64,000 nucleotides of DNA from Natronospira bacteriovora (GCF_030848495.1 NZ_JAVDDT010000001.1:124001-188000); one strand, 5' to 3'. Numbered from the stretch's first letter, positions 27,324-36,687 are shown. Notes: a model not told the origin generated them from the sequence alone. Numbers and translations are program-made.

Positions 27324-29069
27324 ATGACGCCCGATGAAGCCGCAAGGGAGGATCTGGCCCGGCGGTCAGCCAATCGGGCCGATGCGCACTGGCTGACTCG
27401 ACAGGCACCCGCCCGCCAGCGCCATCGCCTGACCCTTCTGGTCAGCCTTGAGGCCGTCTGGCTGATCCTGTTCCTGCTGCTGCTGGCACAGTGCATTGCC
27501 TATCTGGCCACGGATGGCACAAGCCTGGGTCTTGCCGACGACACGCTACGCCTTGGCCTGGTGCTCCTGCTGATCATCGGACTGACCCGCTACTTTCTGC
27601 AGCGGGCGCTGGCCCGGACGGTGACCGATCTGGCCGCCACCGTGACCACCGCCATTCATCGTCGCGCCCTCACCCGGGCCCTCTCGCCGGCCTGGCGCAC
27701 AAACCAGAACGCCGGCGACGCCGAACTCGGACTGCGTCTGAGTGAACACATCGAGGCGCTGCGACCCTGGTTCGAGACCTACCTGCCGACGCGAACTCGC
27801 GCCATTGTCCAGCCTGGGCTGATCCTCCTCATCGCCTTCAGCCTGGATTGGCTGGCTGGCCTGCTTCTGCTTCTGACGGCCCCTCTGATTCCCCTGTTCA
27901 GCGCCTTGATTGGCCTGGGCACCCGGGCACTGGCAGACCAGCAGAGAGAGCGCCTGGAGCGACTGGGTGCCCATTTCCTTGATCGCTTGCGTGCCCTTCC
28001 CACGCTGCGCCTTTTCCGCCAGAGCGACCAGCAGGGAGAGAGTGTGGCCCAGGCAGCCGAAGCCTACCGGCGGAGCGCCATGCGGGTGCTCCGTGTCGCC
28101 TTTCTGTCTTCGGCTGTGCTCGAGTTCTTCAGCGCCGTTGCAATTGCCACCCTGGCCATTTACATCGGCCTTGCCCTGTTGGGTTTCATCGACGTCGGCC
28201 CCGCCGCCGGGATGACTTTCCAGAACGGGCTGATGCTGCTTCTGCTGGCCCCCGAATTCTTCCAGCCCTTGCGGCAACTCGCGGGTAGCTACCATGAACG
28301 GGCGGCGGCAATCGCTGCGGTGCCCGGTCTCAGGACAATGCTGCAGCCAGCTGCAGCAAGCTCTCCCCGGCAGGTTGCCGCCTCAACGAATGCTGCGCTG
28401 ACCCGCGCACCCACGGTGAAGCTTGATGATGTCACGATCCAGTGGCCGGAGGCACAACGCCCTCTGCTGGAAAGGCTCAGCGCCCGCCTGGAGGCTGGCC
28501 AATGGACCACCATCAGCGGCCCCTCCGGCTGTGGCAAGAGTACACTGGCAGCGACCCTGCTCGGCCTGCGCCCACCCCAGCGCGGACGCGTTCTGCTTGA
28601 CGGCAGGCCAATCGAGGATGTAACGGAAAGCCGTCATCGGAACGCCCTGGCCTGGCTCGGCCAGGAAACCCAGCTGCTGCCGACCAGTCTCCGACGCAAT
28701 CTGGATCCGGGTCGTCAACACCGTGAGCGCGAATTGCTGGACGCCCTGGCGCAGGTGGGGCTGGGCGACCTCATCCGCCAGCTACCCGGCGGTCTGGAAA
28801 CCCGTCTTGGCGAACGCGGTGCCGGTATTTCGGGCGGCGAGGCTCAACGACTGGCCCTCGCCCGAAGTCTTCTGGGCCGGCCACGCCTGCTGGTACTGGA
28901 CGAGGCGACTGCCAGCCTGGACCCGGACAATGAACACCATATTCTCACCGCCCTGAAACACCTCAAGGGCCAGCTGACCATTGTGTTTTTCTCCCACAGC
29001 GAAGCGGTTGCGGCCGCTGCAGACCATCACCTAACCATCCGCGCAGGAGGCCTGCATGAGTCCCGGTGA
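27324..29069 (+). CDS. cydD: Thiol reductant ABC exporter subunit CydD
   Basis: A 581-residue half-transporter: six membrane helices in the first about 330 residues, then an ATPase domain with Walker A GPSGCGKS, signature ISGGEAQRLALAR and Walker B LLVLDEATASLD. CydDC exports cysteine and glutathione to the periplasm and is needed for cytochrome bd assembly. ATG 27324 follows GGGAG. It overlaps cydC by 14 bases, consistent with an obligate heterodimer. Confidence 0.92.
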   Translation: MTPDEAAREDLARRSANRADAHWLTRQAPARQRHRLTLLVSLEAVWLILFLLLLAQCIAYLATDGTSLGLADDTLRLGLVLLLIIGLTRYFLQRALARTVTDLAATVTTAIHRRALTRALSPAWRTNQNAGDAELGLRLSEHIEALRPWFETYLPTRTRAIVQPGLILLIAFSLDWLAGLLLLLTAPLIPLFSALIGLGTRALADQQRERLERLGAHFLDRLRALPTLRLFRQSDQQGESVAQAAEAYRRSAMRVLRVAFLSSAVLEFFSAVAIATLAIYIGLALLGFIDVGPAAGMTFQNGLMLLLLAPEFFQPLRQLAGSYHERAAAIAAVPGLRTMLQPAAASSPRQVAASTNAALTRAPTVKLDDVTIQWPEAQRPLLERLSARLEAGQWTTISGPSGCGKSTLAATLLGLRPPQRGRVLLDGRPIEDVTESRHRNALAWLGQETQLLPTSLRRNLDPGRQHRERELLDALAQVGLGDLIRQLPGGLETRLGERGAGISGGEAQRLALARSLLGRPRLLVLDEATASLDPDNEHHILTALKHLKGQLTIVFFSHSEAVAAAADHHLTIRAGGLHESR

Positions 29070-30759
29070 GCGCAGGGATCTTCACTTTCTGCTGCGTGTG
29101 CTGCCCGCAGGCCGAAGGGGATGGCTGGTCGCAGGCAGCCTGTTATCCATGCTGGCTGCCCTTTCCTCGGTAGGCCTGGTGGCTGCTTCGGGCTGGCTGA
29201 TCACCGCCAGCGGTCTCGCCGGAATTGCGGCGGCGGGGGGTGTGGCCATCACCCTGGAAATCTTTGCCCCGGGCGCCCTGATCCGTCTCTTCGCGGTCAC
29301 CCGCACGGCCGGACGCTATCTGGAACGGCTGATCGTCCACGAGGCCGTCTTCCGCCTGCTCTCACGACTGCGTCGGGGACTGTTCCTGGAATACGCCCGC
29401 CGCCCCTTTGCGGTCCTTCGACGCATGGAAGACGGACCCCTGCTTGCGCGCATGACCGGCGACATCGGCCGCCTGGAGCAAGCCCATGCCGGCCTGATTC
29501 TGCCGCTGCAGACCGCACTCGTGATCCTGGTGCTGCTGGTGCCACTGCTGGGTCTGATGCTGGGTGGGGCCGCCGCCAGCCTTGGCCTGGTACTGCTGCT
29601 GGCCACCATGATGCGCTTGCACCACCACCTCCATCGGCAATCACCGCGGGAAGCCCGGCAGGCACTGGGAGAAGCCCGGGATCAGGCCCGACTGAACCGC
29701 CTTCTGAGCAACCATGCCGCCCTCTACTTCGCAGACCCCGGCGATGTGATGGCCGCTGAGCACCGACGACGCTATCTGCAATATGCCTGGCAGAAGGCCC
29801 GCAATGAGCGCCGAGCCCTGGGTTGTGACGCGGAAATCCAGCTGTTCTTCTCCCTGTTCGTGATCGCACTGATGCCGGCCTTCCTGGTCGGCAACAGTGA
29901 AGTCCCGTGGCTTGCCGCCGGGACGCTCGCCGTCCTGGCCGCGGGCACGGTCATGGCGGGTCTGGGAGGTGCGCTGTCGCGCTGGGGTGGCGTACGGGTT
30001 GCCCTGCACAGGCTGCGCACCCTCCGTCAGATTGAAGGCGGAGACAGTCCCCCCGGCGGCAAGCTGTCGGCGCCGTCATGGAGGCTCTCAGCCGTGACCC
30101 TCAGGCGTGGCATGACGGACAGACCGGTGCTCGACGGTGTCAATCTGGAGATCAAGCCGGGTGAACGGGTGCTGATCACTGGCCCCAGCGGCACAGGGAA
30201 GAGCCGTATCGCCCGTCTGCTGGCGGGGCTGGAAACGGCTGACGACGGAACGGTGTGGCTGGCAGAACGGCCCGTGACGGACTGGCCGGAGAATCAGCGA
30301 TTTGCCCGCATCAGCCTGCTTGAACAGCACAGTGTGCTGCTGTCGGATTCGGTGCGTAGCAATCTTGTGCTGGGAAACCCGAGCCTGGACGATGAAAAAC
30401 TCATGCAGGCGCTGAAGGCGGTCGGCCTTGATCGCGGCGGCATTGGCCTGGATCAGTGGATCGACCCCTACCGTCGTCCCCTGTCAGGCGGAGAGGCCCG
30501 TCGCCTGGTCTTGCTGCGTACCGTACTCAGCGACACCCCGGCCGTAATACTGGACGAGCCATTCCGAGGCCTGAATGCCGTGGACCGGCAGGCCGTCATC
30601 GACTGGCTCGAACCGACGCTGGCCGGAAAAACCGTGGTGCTGCTGGACCATGAACCCGATCCGGCCTGGACATGGCAGTGGCGCCACCTTCGAATGGAAG
30701 GTGGCGCCCTGCAAACGAGAATGAGTCAATCAGATTTCCCCGGATCCGGGAACACTTAG
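29056..30759 (+). CDS. cydC: Thiol reductant ABC exporter subunit CydC
   Basis: A 567-residue partner of CydD. It has the CydC N-terminal helices including SGWLITASGLAGIAAAGG and RLFAVTRTAGRYLERLIVHEA, and an ATPase domain with Walker A GPSGTGKS, signature LSGGEARRLVLLR and Walker B VILDEPFRGL. AGGAGG lies just before ATG 29056. An inverted pair GCGCCACCTTC/GAAGGTGGCGC near the 3' end has no T-run, so it is not clearly a terminator. Confidence 0.92.
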   Translation: MSPGERRDLHFLLRVLPAGRRGWLVAGSLLSMLAALSSVGLVAASGWLITASGLAGIAAAGGVAITLEIFAPGALIRLFAVTRTAGRYLERLIVHEAVFRLLSRLRRGLFLEYARRPFAVLRRMEDGPLLARMTGDIGRLEQAHAGLILPLQTALVILVLLVPLLGLMLGGAAASLGLVLLLATMMRLHHHLHRQSPREARQALGEARDQARLNRLLSNHAALYFADPGDVMAAEHRRRYLQYAWQKARNERRALGCDAEIQLFFSLFVIALMPAFLVGNSEVPWLAAGTLAVLAAGTVMAGLGGALSRWGGVRVALHRLRTLRQIEGGDSPPGGKLSAPSWRLSAVTLRRGMTDRPVLDGVNLEIKPGERVLITGPSGTGKSRIARLLAGLETADDGTVWLAERPVTDWPENQRFARISLLEQHSVLLSDSVRSNLVLGNPSLDDEKLMQALKAVGLDRGGIGLDQWIDPYRRPLSGGEARRLVLLRTVLSDTPAVILDEPFRGLNAVDRQAVIDWLEPTLAGKTVVLLDHEPDPAWTWQWRHLRMEGGALQTRMSQSDFPGSGNT

Positions 30760-31742
30760 AATGACATCCCGTAGCCGATAATAACCTGATTGATATCGGA
30801 ATCCATGAAGCGGCGAAGGCCGGCAAAGACCGGCCCCACATCCAGACCAATATCAAGGATCGGCTGATCAATCAGGTCATTCGGCTCCAGGCGGTACGCG
30901 GCATGCACGGCCATGTTCGGTGTGATGCCGACCGCCGCACCAAACTGAAGATTCAGGGAAAAATCATCGTCACCGCTTCCCGTACCCACGGGAACGACGA
31001 AGCTTACATAATTGAAGCCGCCAGCACCGTAGACGATGACGTTCTGGACGGGTTCAATGAAGTACCCCAGCTGCATTCCGACTTCGTTGAGGTGCGGCCG
31101 ATCGTCTGCGAGTGCAATCAACCCGTACATCAGGTCAAAGCCCATGTACATGCCGTGTCGCTCGGCAAACTTCCCGAATATACGACCACGGTAGATGAAC
31201 CCCTCCAGCTCAAAGTCACCGTTCATGTCTTCCTGAAGGTAGCCCGCGAAGGCCGTTCTGGCGGCCATGTAGGCCTGTGTCGGAGTATATTCCACGCCGT
31301 GGGGGCTGGCGATCTGGTTCTCGGCAGATTCACTGCCTGCTCCGGACTGCGCGTCGCCGCGTGGCGGGTCGACCGCGGGCGGCTGCCCCAGCGTGAGGGC
31401 CAGCTCGCCCAACAGTCCATCGCGGGAAACCTCGACCTGCCAGCGATCGCCCGGGCTGGCAGCCTCCAGCCGTGCCATTAGCTGCTGACGGGAAACCGAT
31501 TCACCATCAATCGATACAATGACATCCCCCTGGCGCAGTCCCGCCGCTTGAGCAGGCCCACCCTGGCTCAATCCGGCGATGCGAGCATGATCAAAGCGAT
31601 CCAGGCCCAACGATTGCGCACGTTCACCGACTTCCTCGAACTGTGCGCCGACCCAGGCCGAATCTCCGGCCAGTGCCTGCGCCGGTACGGCAATGGCAAA
31701 TGCGGCCAGTACAGTACTCAAAAACAGTGCTGCGGATTTCAC
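30756..31742 (-). CDS. PDZ domain fused to an outer-membrane beta-barrel
   Basis: 328 residues, GTG start at 31742 with GGGAG upstream. Residues 1-25 are a signal peptide ending PAQALA. Residues about 28-115 form a PDZ domain (GLSQGGPAQAAGLRQGDVIVSIDGESV). A Pro/Ser-rich linker runs to about 150. The remaining about 175 residues alternate polar and hydrophobic residues in some eight to ten strands and end in GYGMSF, with the terminal phenylalanine expected for BAM substrates. PDZ domains occur in periplasmic proteases; attachment to a small barrel is unusual. It converges with cydC by a four-base overlap. Confidence 0.72.
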   Translation of the reverse strand: MKSAALFLSTVLAAFAIAVPAQALAGDSAWVGAQFEEVGERAQSLGLDRFDHARIAGLSQGGPAQAAGLRQGDVIVSIDGESVSRQQLMARLEAASPGDRWQVEVSRDGLLGELALTLGQPPAVDPPRGDAQSGAGSESAENQIASPHGVEYTPTQAYMAARTAFAGYLQEDMNGDFELEGFIYRGRIFGKFAERHGMYMGFDLMYGLIALADDRPHLNEVGMQLGYFIEPVQNVIVYGAGGFNYVSFVVPVGTGSGDDDFSLNLQFGAAVGITPNMAVHAAYRLEPNDLIDQPILDIGLDVGPVFAGLRRFMDSDINQVIIGYGMSF

Positions 31743-31916
31743 ATTTCATCTCCCATCCAGAATCTGCCAATGACGGGCTCGGGGCCCGCTCCTCGGGGAG
31801 ACTATATGTAAAACGACGACCGGCATCGTCACCCAAACGGGTGAGGAAATGACAACAATGCGGGAGGCGTCATTCAGTCTGATCGATCAATGCCCAGCCA
31901 GTACTTTCCCACCAAA

Positions 31917-33095
31917 TCAGGATAGCTTCAGCGGTGTAACAGCGGAGCGGCGTAGAGCCGGGCCCGACAGCAAGTGCATCACAAGCTCCGGCTGCCGCCC
32001 GACGCCGGTCTTGCGAAACAGGGACTTGAGGTGGGAACGAATGGTATTCAGGGAAACACCGCCCTGTTCGGCGATTGCGGTCAGCGTTTCACCGGCCACA
32101 AGCTGAATGGCCAGGCTCGATTCGGCGGGTGTAAAACCGTAGACATCCCGCAACGTCTTCCAGCAGAGGCTGGGTACCCGCCCGGGAGCATGGAAAAAGA
32201 GGGCAACGAAACCTATTCGCTCAAGGGCCAGCAGGGGGTGATCCGGGTGGATCGGCAGCGCGGTCACGATCAGGCTGCCTCCGGCGGGGTCGCTGAGGCG
32301 CAAGGATCCTCCCGCCTGGGCCCACTGTCCCATGGAGGCATTCAGACAGGAATCGATCAGGCGGCGCAAATCACGCCCGGAAGAGCCACTGACCTCAAGC
32401 TTCTGGCTCTGTATTCGCAAGGGCTCGCAGGCTTCAATCAGGGCCTGCGCCTCGCTGCTCAGATAGCTGATTCGCGCGCTTTGATCCAGCAGCAGGAACG
32501 GATCGGGACTTTCCTGTGCGGCCTCCAGCGCGGCCGCGTCCACAAGGCGCTGCCGCGTGAACTCACGCCCAAGCTTCAGTATCCGCCGAAGATGGGGAAT
32601 CAGGTCATTGAAGGCATCCGTCTCGGCCGGAGAGTAAGCCCCCTGCTGGCGCGTCCGCTGCAGCAGAAGCTGGACGGTCTCGCGCTCGGACTGGGCAATC
32701 GTGCCGAGCATGCCGTGATGGACATCCTGGGGACCGGCCCAGTCGTTGAAGAACTCCGTGTGATAGAAATCGCGCTGCGGGACAGAAAAGTCGTGATAGG
32801 TGGAATAGAATCGTCCCGCCTGCTTGCGCTTCAACTCCGGACGCCAGGGGCAGAGATTGACGTAATACTCCACATACTGGCGATGGAAGGCGTCATCGAT
32901 GTTGAACTTCACGCTATCCAGGACTTCATCAGCCGTGGGGTTGAGCACCAGCATACGCCCGGAACGGGATCCGGAACGAGACACCAGTTGCTCGATGAAT
33001 TCGGGCCACAGTGACGGTTCCGCCGCACAGCGGTACCCGAATTCAATCAGTTCGGAAAAAAGGCCATCACTCGCAACGGCCGGAAGCTTCCCCAT
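31917..33095 (-). CDS. LuxR-type transcriptional regulator
   Basis: 392 residues with a C-terminal LuxR helix-turn-helix: FTPAESSLAIQLVAGETLTAIA, then VSLNTIRSHLKSLFRKTGV. The N-terminal about 310 residues contain a PAS-like part (LLLDQSARISYLSSEAQALI) and look like a sensor. ATG 33095 has AGGG upstream; the frame extends to 33164 without support. It is divergent from the alpha/beta hydrolase gene with about 215 bases between, so it may regulate it. The ligand is unknown. Confidence 0.82.
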   Translation of the reverse strand: MGKLPAVASDGLFSELIEFGYRCAAEPSLWPEFIEQLVSRSGSRSGRMLVLNPTADEVLDSVKFNIDDAFHRQYVEYYVNLCPWRPELKRKQAGRFYSTYHDFSVPQRDFYHTEFFNDWAGPQDVHHGMLGTIAQSERETVQLLLQRTRQQGAYSPAETDAFNDLIPHLRRILKLGREFTRQRLVDAAALEAAQESPDPFLLLDQSARISYLSSEAQALIEACEPLRIQSQKLEVSGSSGRDLRRLIDSCLNASMGQWAQAGGSLRLSDPAGGSLIVTALPIHPDHPLLALERIGFVALFFHAPGRVPSLCWKTLRDVYGFTPAESSLAIQLVAGETLTAIAEQGGVSLNTIRSHLKSLFRKTGVGRQPELVMHLLSGPALRRSAVTPLKLS

Positions 33096-33311
33096 ACGGT
33101 TGCCCTGCCAAGCTATTATCCCCCACCCTGAAAGTCTAGGCCTTCCCTCCGAAATTACCAACAATCCCTTTCCAATTGTTCATCCCAGATATGGCAGGAA
33201 AATGACAGTGGATGCGAATGGGATTTTCAGACCACTATCCCACTTTGCCACTGTGCGCAATCTGGGGCAGTATCTGGCTCGACTTCACCGTTAGCCGACA
33301 GGAGACCCCGT

Positions 33312-34055
33312 ATGAGCGATATCCGCTTCGATCACTACCCCGGCCCTGACCCAGCGATAGTGATGATTCACGGATGGACCTGCCGCCGAAGCGACTGGAA
33401 CGCACAGATTGACCACTTGAACGGTCGGCACGAGATGCTTGCCCTTGACCTCCCCGGCCATGGCGACAGTCCGGTCGACGAACGAGCCCAGTGGACGATG
33501 CAGGCCTTCGCCGGAGACGTTGTCGATTGCTTACAGAAGCTTGCATCCGAGACGGTCGTCATCATGGGCCATTCCATGGGCGGCACTGTCGCACTGGAGG
33601 CCGCGGCCCTGGCACCGGAGCGCGTTAAAGGGGTTATTCTGGCCGATACTTTCCTGATCAACTACGGGGCGCTGACCGCCGAGGAAATCACTGGCTTCTA
33701 CCAGCCCTTTTCTGACGACTTTCATTCCGCCATGGACACACTGATCGAGAACACCACCGGTCCCGATACCGGCGACGAGCTGAAGTCACGACTCAAGAGA
33801 CAGATGGGCGAGGCCGACCCAGCCTGGGCACTGGCGGCCTGGGAACAGCTGCTCAACTGGAATCCAGCTCCGGTCTGGCCAAAGTTGAAGTGCCCGGTTC
33901 ATGCCATAAACTGCCCGCTCATCCCGGACACGACCCGTGAACGCCTGGGCGCCCACATGAGCGAGACCGTCATCCCCGGCAGTGGGCATTTCCTGCAAAT
34001 GGAAGTGCCCGCCGCGTTCAATGCCGCCATGGATGACGCCATCCGTCGTTTCTGA
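33312..34055 (+). CDS. Alpha/beta hydrolase
   Basis: 247 residues with the alpha/beta hydrolase fold: oxyanion-hole HGWTC near residue 20, nucleophile elbow GHSMGGTVA with Ser about 79, and the catalytic histidine in GSGHFLQME near the C-terminus. A cap region lies between. AGGAGACC precedes ATG 33312. The substrate (an ester, lactone or similar) cannot be told. Divergent LuxR-type regulator suggests controlled expression. Confidence 0.88.
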   Translation: MSDIRFDHYPGPDPAIVMIHGWTCRRSDWNAQIDHLNGRHEMLALDLPGHGDSPVDERAQWTMQAFAGDVVDCLQKLASETVVIMGHSMGGTVALEAAALAPERVKGVILADTFLINYGALTAEEITGFYQPFSDDFHSAMDTLIENTTGPDTGDELKSRLKRQMGEADPAWALAAWEQLLNWNPAPVWPKLKCPVHAINCPLIPDTTRERLGAHMSETVIPGSGHFLQMEVPAAFNAAMDDAIRRF

Positions 34056-34096
34056 ACCCGATCACTAAGGTTCATCGGCGAAGGCAAGAAATAAAA

Positions 34097-34415
34097 GGTT
34101 CTTCGCGGAAAAGCGGGGAGCGCCGAGCGGTTATGGGCCGTCGGGTTGATGGGGGCATGCCCGGAACCGCCGCAAGTACCTCCCTGTAGGCTGCGAAATC
34201 AACGTCCTGTTGATTACGCTTCCGGGCACGCCCCCACCAACCCGCCGAATCGCCGCTCTGGAAAGGGTCTTGGTGGCCCTGACCAGAACCGTGGGAAACA
34301 GGGATGTTTCCCTCGAGCCTACAGGGACGTATTCACGGCGTGTTCTGGGCAGGGCCACAAAGACCCGCCCTGGCAACCACGCCCGAAATCCCTCCCCGCT
34401 TTTCCGCGAAGAACC
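34097..34415. repeat. Compound element with 24-nt inverted ends, copy 1
   Basis: A 319-base element bounded by perfect 24-nt inverted repeats (34097-34120 and 34392-34415, beginning GGTTCTTCGCGGAAAAGC). Its last 77 bases match copy 2 at 57391-57467 closely. Unlike copy 2 it contains about 180 extra bases which themselves include an inverted, diverged partial copy of the outer sequence and a second inverted pair (CCCTGTAGGCT at 34180s, AGCCTACAGGG near 34317). It carries no convincing gene; small frames through it are artefacts. It fills the gap after the hydrolase and abuts a terminator. Confidence 0.85.
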
Positions 34416-34417
34416 AT

Positions 34418-34448
34418 AAAAAAGCCCATCACACTAGCGTGATGGGCT
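34418..34448 (-). terminator. Terminator of the Asp-rich lipoprotein gene
   Basis: On the minus strand AGCCCATCAC/GTGATGGGCT with a six-base loop is followed by six T residues. It lies downstream of the lipoprotein gene and three bases from the inverted-repeat element. Confidence 0.9.
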
Positions 34449-34483
34449 GTATACCTTGAGCCGGCCTCGCAAGACCGACGGTA

Positions 34484-35470
34484 TCAACTGGTGAATTCGA
34501 TCTCGAATGCCCCCTCACAGGGGTTAGGAGCATCAGGATCAACCGGCTCGCCATCAATGAATACCTGGCCGTTTGAATATTCCACATCAAAGCTGGCTCC
34601 ACCCTCGACATCCACGGTCATGCGACCGGAGGCAATGACTTCACTACGGGTTTCATAACCTTCGATCACCAGCGGCTCAACGGTTGTGTAGTTGACGGCG
34701 ATGTCACAATCCGTGCCGCCACGGACCAGCATCATGTAGCCATCAATGGTTTGTTCGGCCACGCCGGCGCCCACATCAAGCCACTGGGCTGTCGATACAA
34801 AGGGTGAATCCGGTTGACCAAACTGAAACTCCAGTGACTCATCGTCGAATTCCATCTCCCAGTTGAGATAGTAATTCAGGCTCAACAGGCCGCCAGCGGA
34901 GCATTCCTCGCAGGTATGCGCCAGTCCGCGAAGACGCCACTCCCCACCGGAAAACTCCCAGACAAACTGCCCATCAGCACCGACTGGGTCATCCTGGTTT
35001 CCAGCCCAGCGCTCATAGCGCACAGCCCCCTGCTCCGCTTCACCAAAGGCATTGTAACCATCGATGCGGGAGGGAAAACCGAACTCGGAGCCTTCCTGGC
35101 AATTGTCGTAAATTTCTTCTTCCAACCAGTCGATGACCCCCCCTTCCGTGTACGGCGACCCAACATCCGCAAACTCCTCAACAAGAAACTCCCGGGTACC
35201 GCCATCCTCACATTCCTCGACGGTTGCCATGGCTGCCTGGAGCCGTGCCATCATGCTGCCCCGGGAAGCGCTGCCATCACCGTCGTCGTCATCGTCATCG
35301 TCGTCAGTCGGATCATCCAGGGCACCAGACAGGACACTGGCAGAAGCAGCTGCCGCTGCTCGGTCACGATCACTGAGGCTGGCGTCATCGGAATCGCTGC
35401 TACTGCTGCTGAAACAACCAGACAATAAAAAAAGCACTGCTGTCAGGCTCACAAGAATACGGTAATCCAT
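34484..35470 (-). CDS. Hypothetical lipoprotein with Asp-rich linker
   Basis: 328 residues. The signal peptide ends in the lipobox LLSGC (Cys about 19) followed by a Ser/Asp stretch. Residues about 53-66 contain eight consecutive aspartates within an Asp/Gly linker. The mature domain is strongly acidic with four or more cysteines (EECEDGG, DNCQEG, HTCEECSAGG, GTDCDIA). GGAGGGAG precedes ATG 35470. No family recognised. The acidic character suits a salt-adapted surface protein, which is inference. Confidence 0.7.
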   Translation of the reverse strand: MDYRILVSLTAVLFLLSGCFSSSSSDSDDASLSDRDRAAAAASASVLSGALDDPTDDDDDDDDGDGSASRGSMMARLQAAMATVEECEDGGTREFLVEEFADVGSPYTEGGVIDWLEEEIYDNCQEGSEFGFPSRIDGYNAFGEAEQGAVRYERWAGNQDDPVGADGQFVWEFSGGEWRLRGLAHTCEECSAGGLLSLNYYLNWEMEFDDESLEFQFGQPDSPFVSTAQWLDVGAGVAEQTIDGYMMLVRGGTDCDIAVNYTTVEPLVIEGYETRSEVIASGRMTVDVEGGASFDVEYSNGQVFIDGEPVDPDAPNPCEGAFEIEFTS

Positions 35471-35644
35471 TGAAATCTCCCTCCAGAAACCGGAAATGGC
35501 GCGACCATCCCAAAGATAAACGCATGCAATTGCCGGCCAGGTCGGATATCACCAACCCCGTTACCGACCCCCAATACGCTCATGCTAGCCCGATTCGGGC
35601 GCTTGTCAAAGTCTTGCCAGAACCGGGACGACCGTCAATGGGAA

Positions 35645-35673
35645 AGACGCTCCTATCACTGTAGGAGGCGTCT
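35645..35673 (-). terminator. Probable terminator of ppsR
   Basis: AGACGC(C)TCCTA pairs with TAGGAGCGTCT with one bulged base; on the minus strand the hairpin is followed by only three T residues, so termination strength is uncertain. Confidence 0.5.
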
Positions 35674-35688
35674 GACACCGACTCGCAC

Positions 35689-36528
35689 TCAGTAGAAGCG
35701 GCGCTGAAGCCCGGCGCTGTGCAGCACCGTGGTAGCAATTTCCTCGACAGAGGAGGTCGTCGTGCTGATGAAGGGAATGCCATAGCGGCGAAACAGGAAT
35801 TCCGCCTCTCCGACCTCAAAGGTCACCTGGCGCGTGGAGGCGTAGTTGCTGTCGGGTCGACGTTCGTTGCGAATCTCCTTGAGACGAACCGGATCAATGG
35901 TCAGCCCGTACAGCTTGGATTTGTGTTTTTCCAGACTTTTCGGCAGCTTACCGTCTTCAAGGTCATCCGGGGTGAGGGGGTAGTTGGCGGCATAGACACC
36001 GTAATGCAGGGCCAGATAAAGACAGGTGGGGGTCTTCCCGGAGCGGGAGACCCCCACCAGAATCACCTCCGCCCGATCATAGTGCCGGGTGGTGATGCCA
36101 TCATCATTGGCCAGAGCGAAGTTCATGGCGTCAATGCGGCGGGTATAGGTTTCGGCGTCAAACACACCGTGGGCCCGACCGGCGGCATGGGAGGAGGTGA
36201 CCCTCAGCTCACGCTCCAGCGGGCCGATGAAGGCATCGAAGAAATCCAGGTACATGCCATTGGCTGCCTTGACGATTTCCCGGCATTCATCGGTGATCAG
36301 GGTGCTGAAGACCAGCGGGCGCCACCCCTCCTCTTCCGCCGTCTCGTTGATCCGGCGGGCCACGTCCTCCGCCTTGTCTTTGGTGCCGATAAATGGCACA
36401 GTCACCGGCCTGAATTCGATGCCGTCGAACTGGGTCAGAAGGCTGTGACCAAGGGTTTCGGCGGTTATCCCGGTTCGATCCGAGACGAAAAAGACGGTTC
36501 GGCGTGGTCGTTCCGGTTTTTCGCTCAC
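35689..36528 (-). CDS. ppsR: PEP synthase regulatory kinase/pyrophosphorylase PpsR
   Basis: A 279-residue DUF299 bifunctional enzyme that inactivates PEP synthase by ADP-dependent threonine phosphorylation and reactivates it by phosphate-dependent removal. The phosphate-binding loop GVSRSGKTPTCLYLA, the opening VFFVSDRTGITAETLG and the segment YPLTPDDLE are typical. The start is GTG 36528 behind AGGAGA. It is divergent from its target ppsA, the usual gammaproteobacterial arrangement. Confidence 0.95.
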   Translation of the reverse strand: MSEKPERPRRTVFFVSDRTGITAETLGHSLLTQFDGIEFRPVTVPFIGTKDKAEDVARRINETAEEEGWRPLVFSTLITDECREIVKAANGMYLDFFDAFIGPLERELRVTSSHAAGRAHGVFDAETYTRRIDAMNFALANDDGITTRHYDRAEVILVGVSRSGKTPTCLYLALHYGVYAANYPLTPDDLEDGKLPKSLEKHKSKLYGLTIDPVRLKEIRNERRPDSNYASTRQVTFEVGEAEFLFRRYGIPFISTTTSSVEEIATTVLHSAGLQRRFY

Positions 36529-36687
36529 GATCGGGTCTCCTGCCAGGACAAATGGCCTGCCGCCTTGGCATCGGCCACGGAATACTTGGAAAGGATCAGG
36601 CGCCGCCCGGGAATGTGCATGCGAACACCTGCCAGAGATCGGCCAGTCTTCCAGCTTTCAGTCCGTTTAACAAGGGGTTAGGGACCA

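Noticed and set aside
34146-34442. Small genes inside the inverted-repeat element
   Set aside because: Frames coincide with repeat sequence in several orientations and lack ribosome sites.
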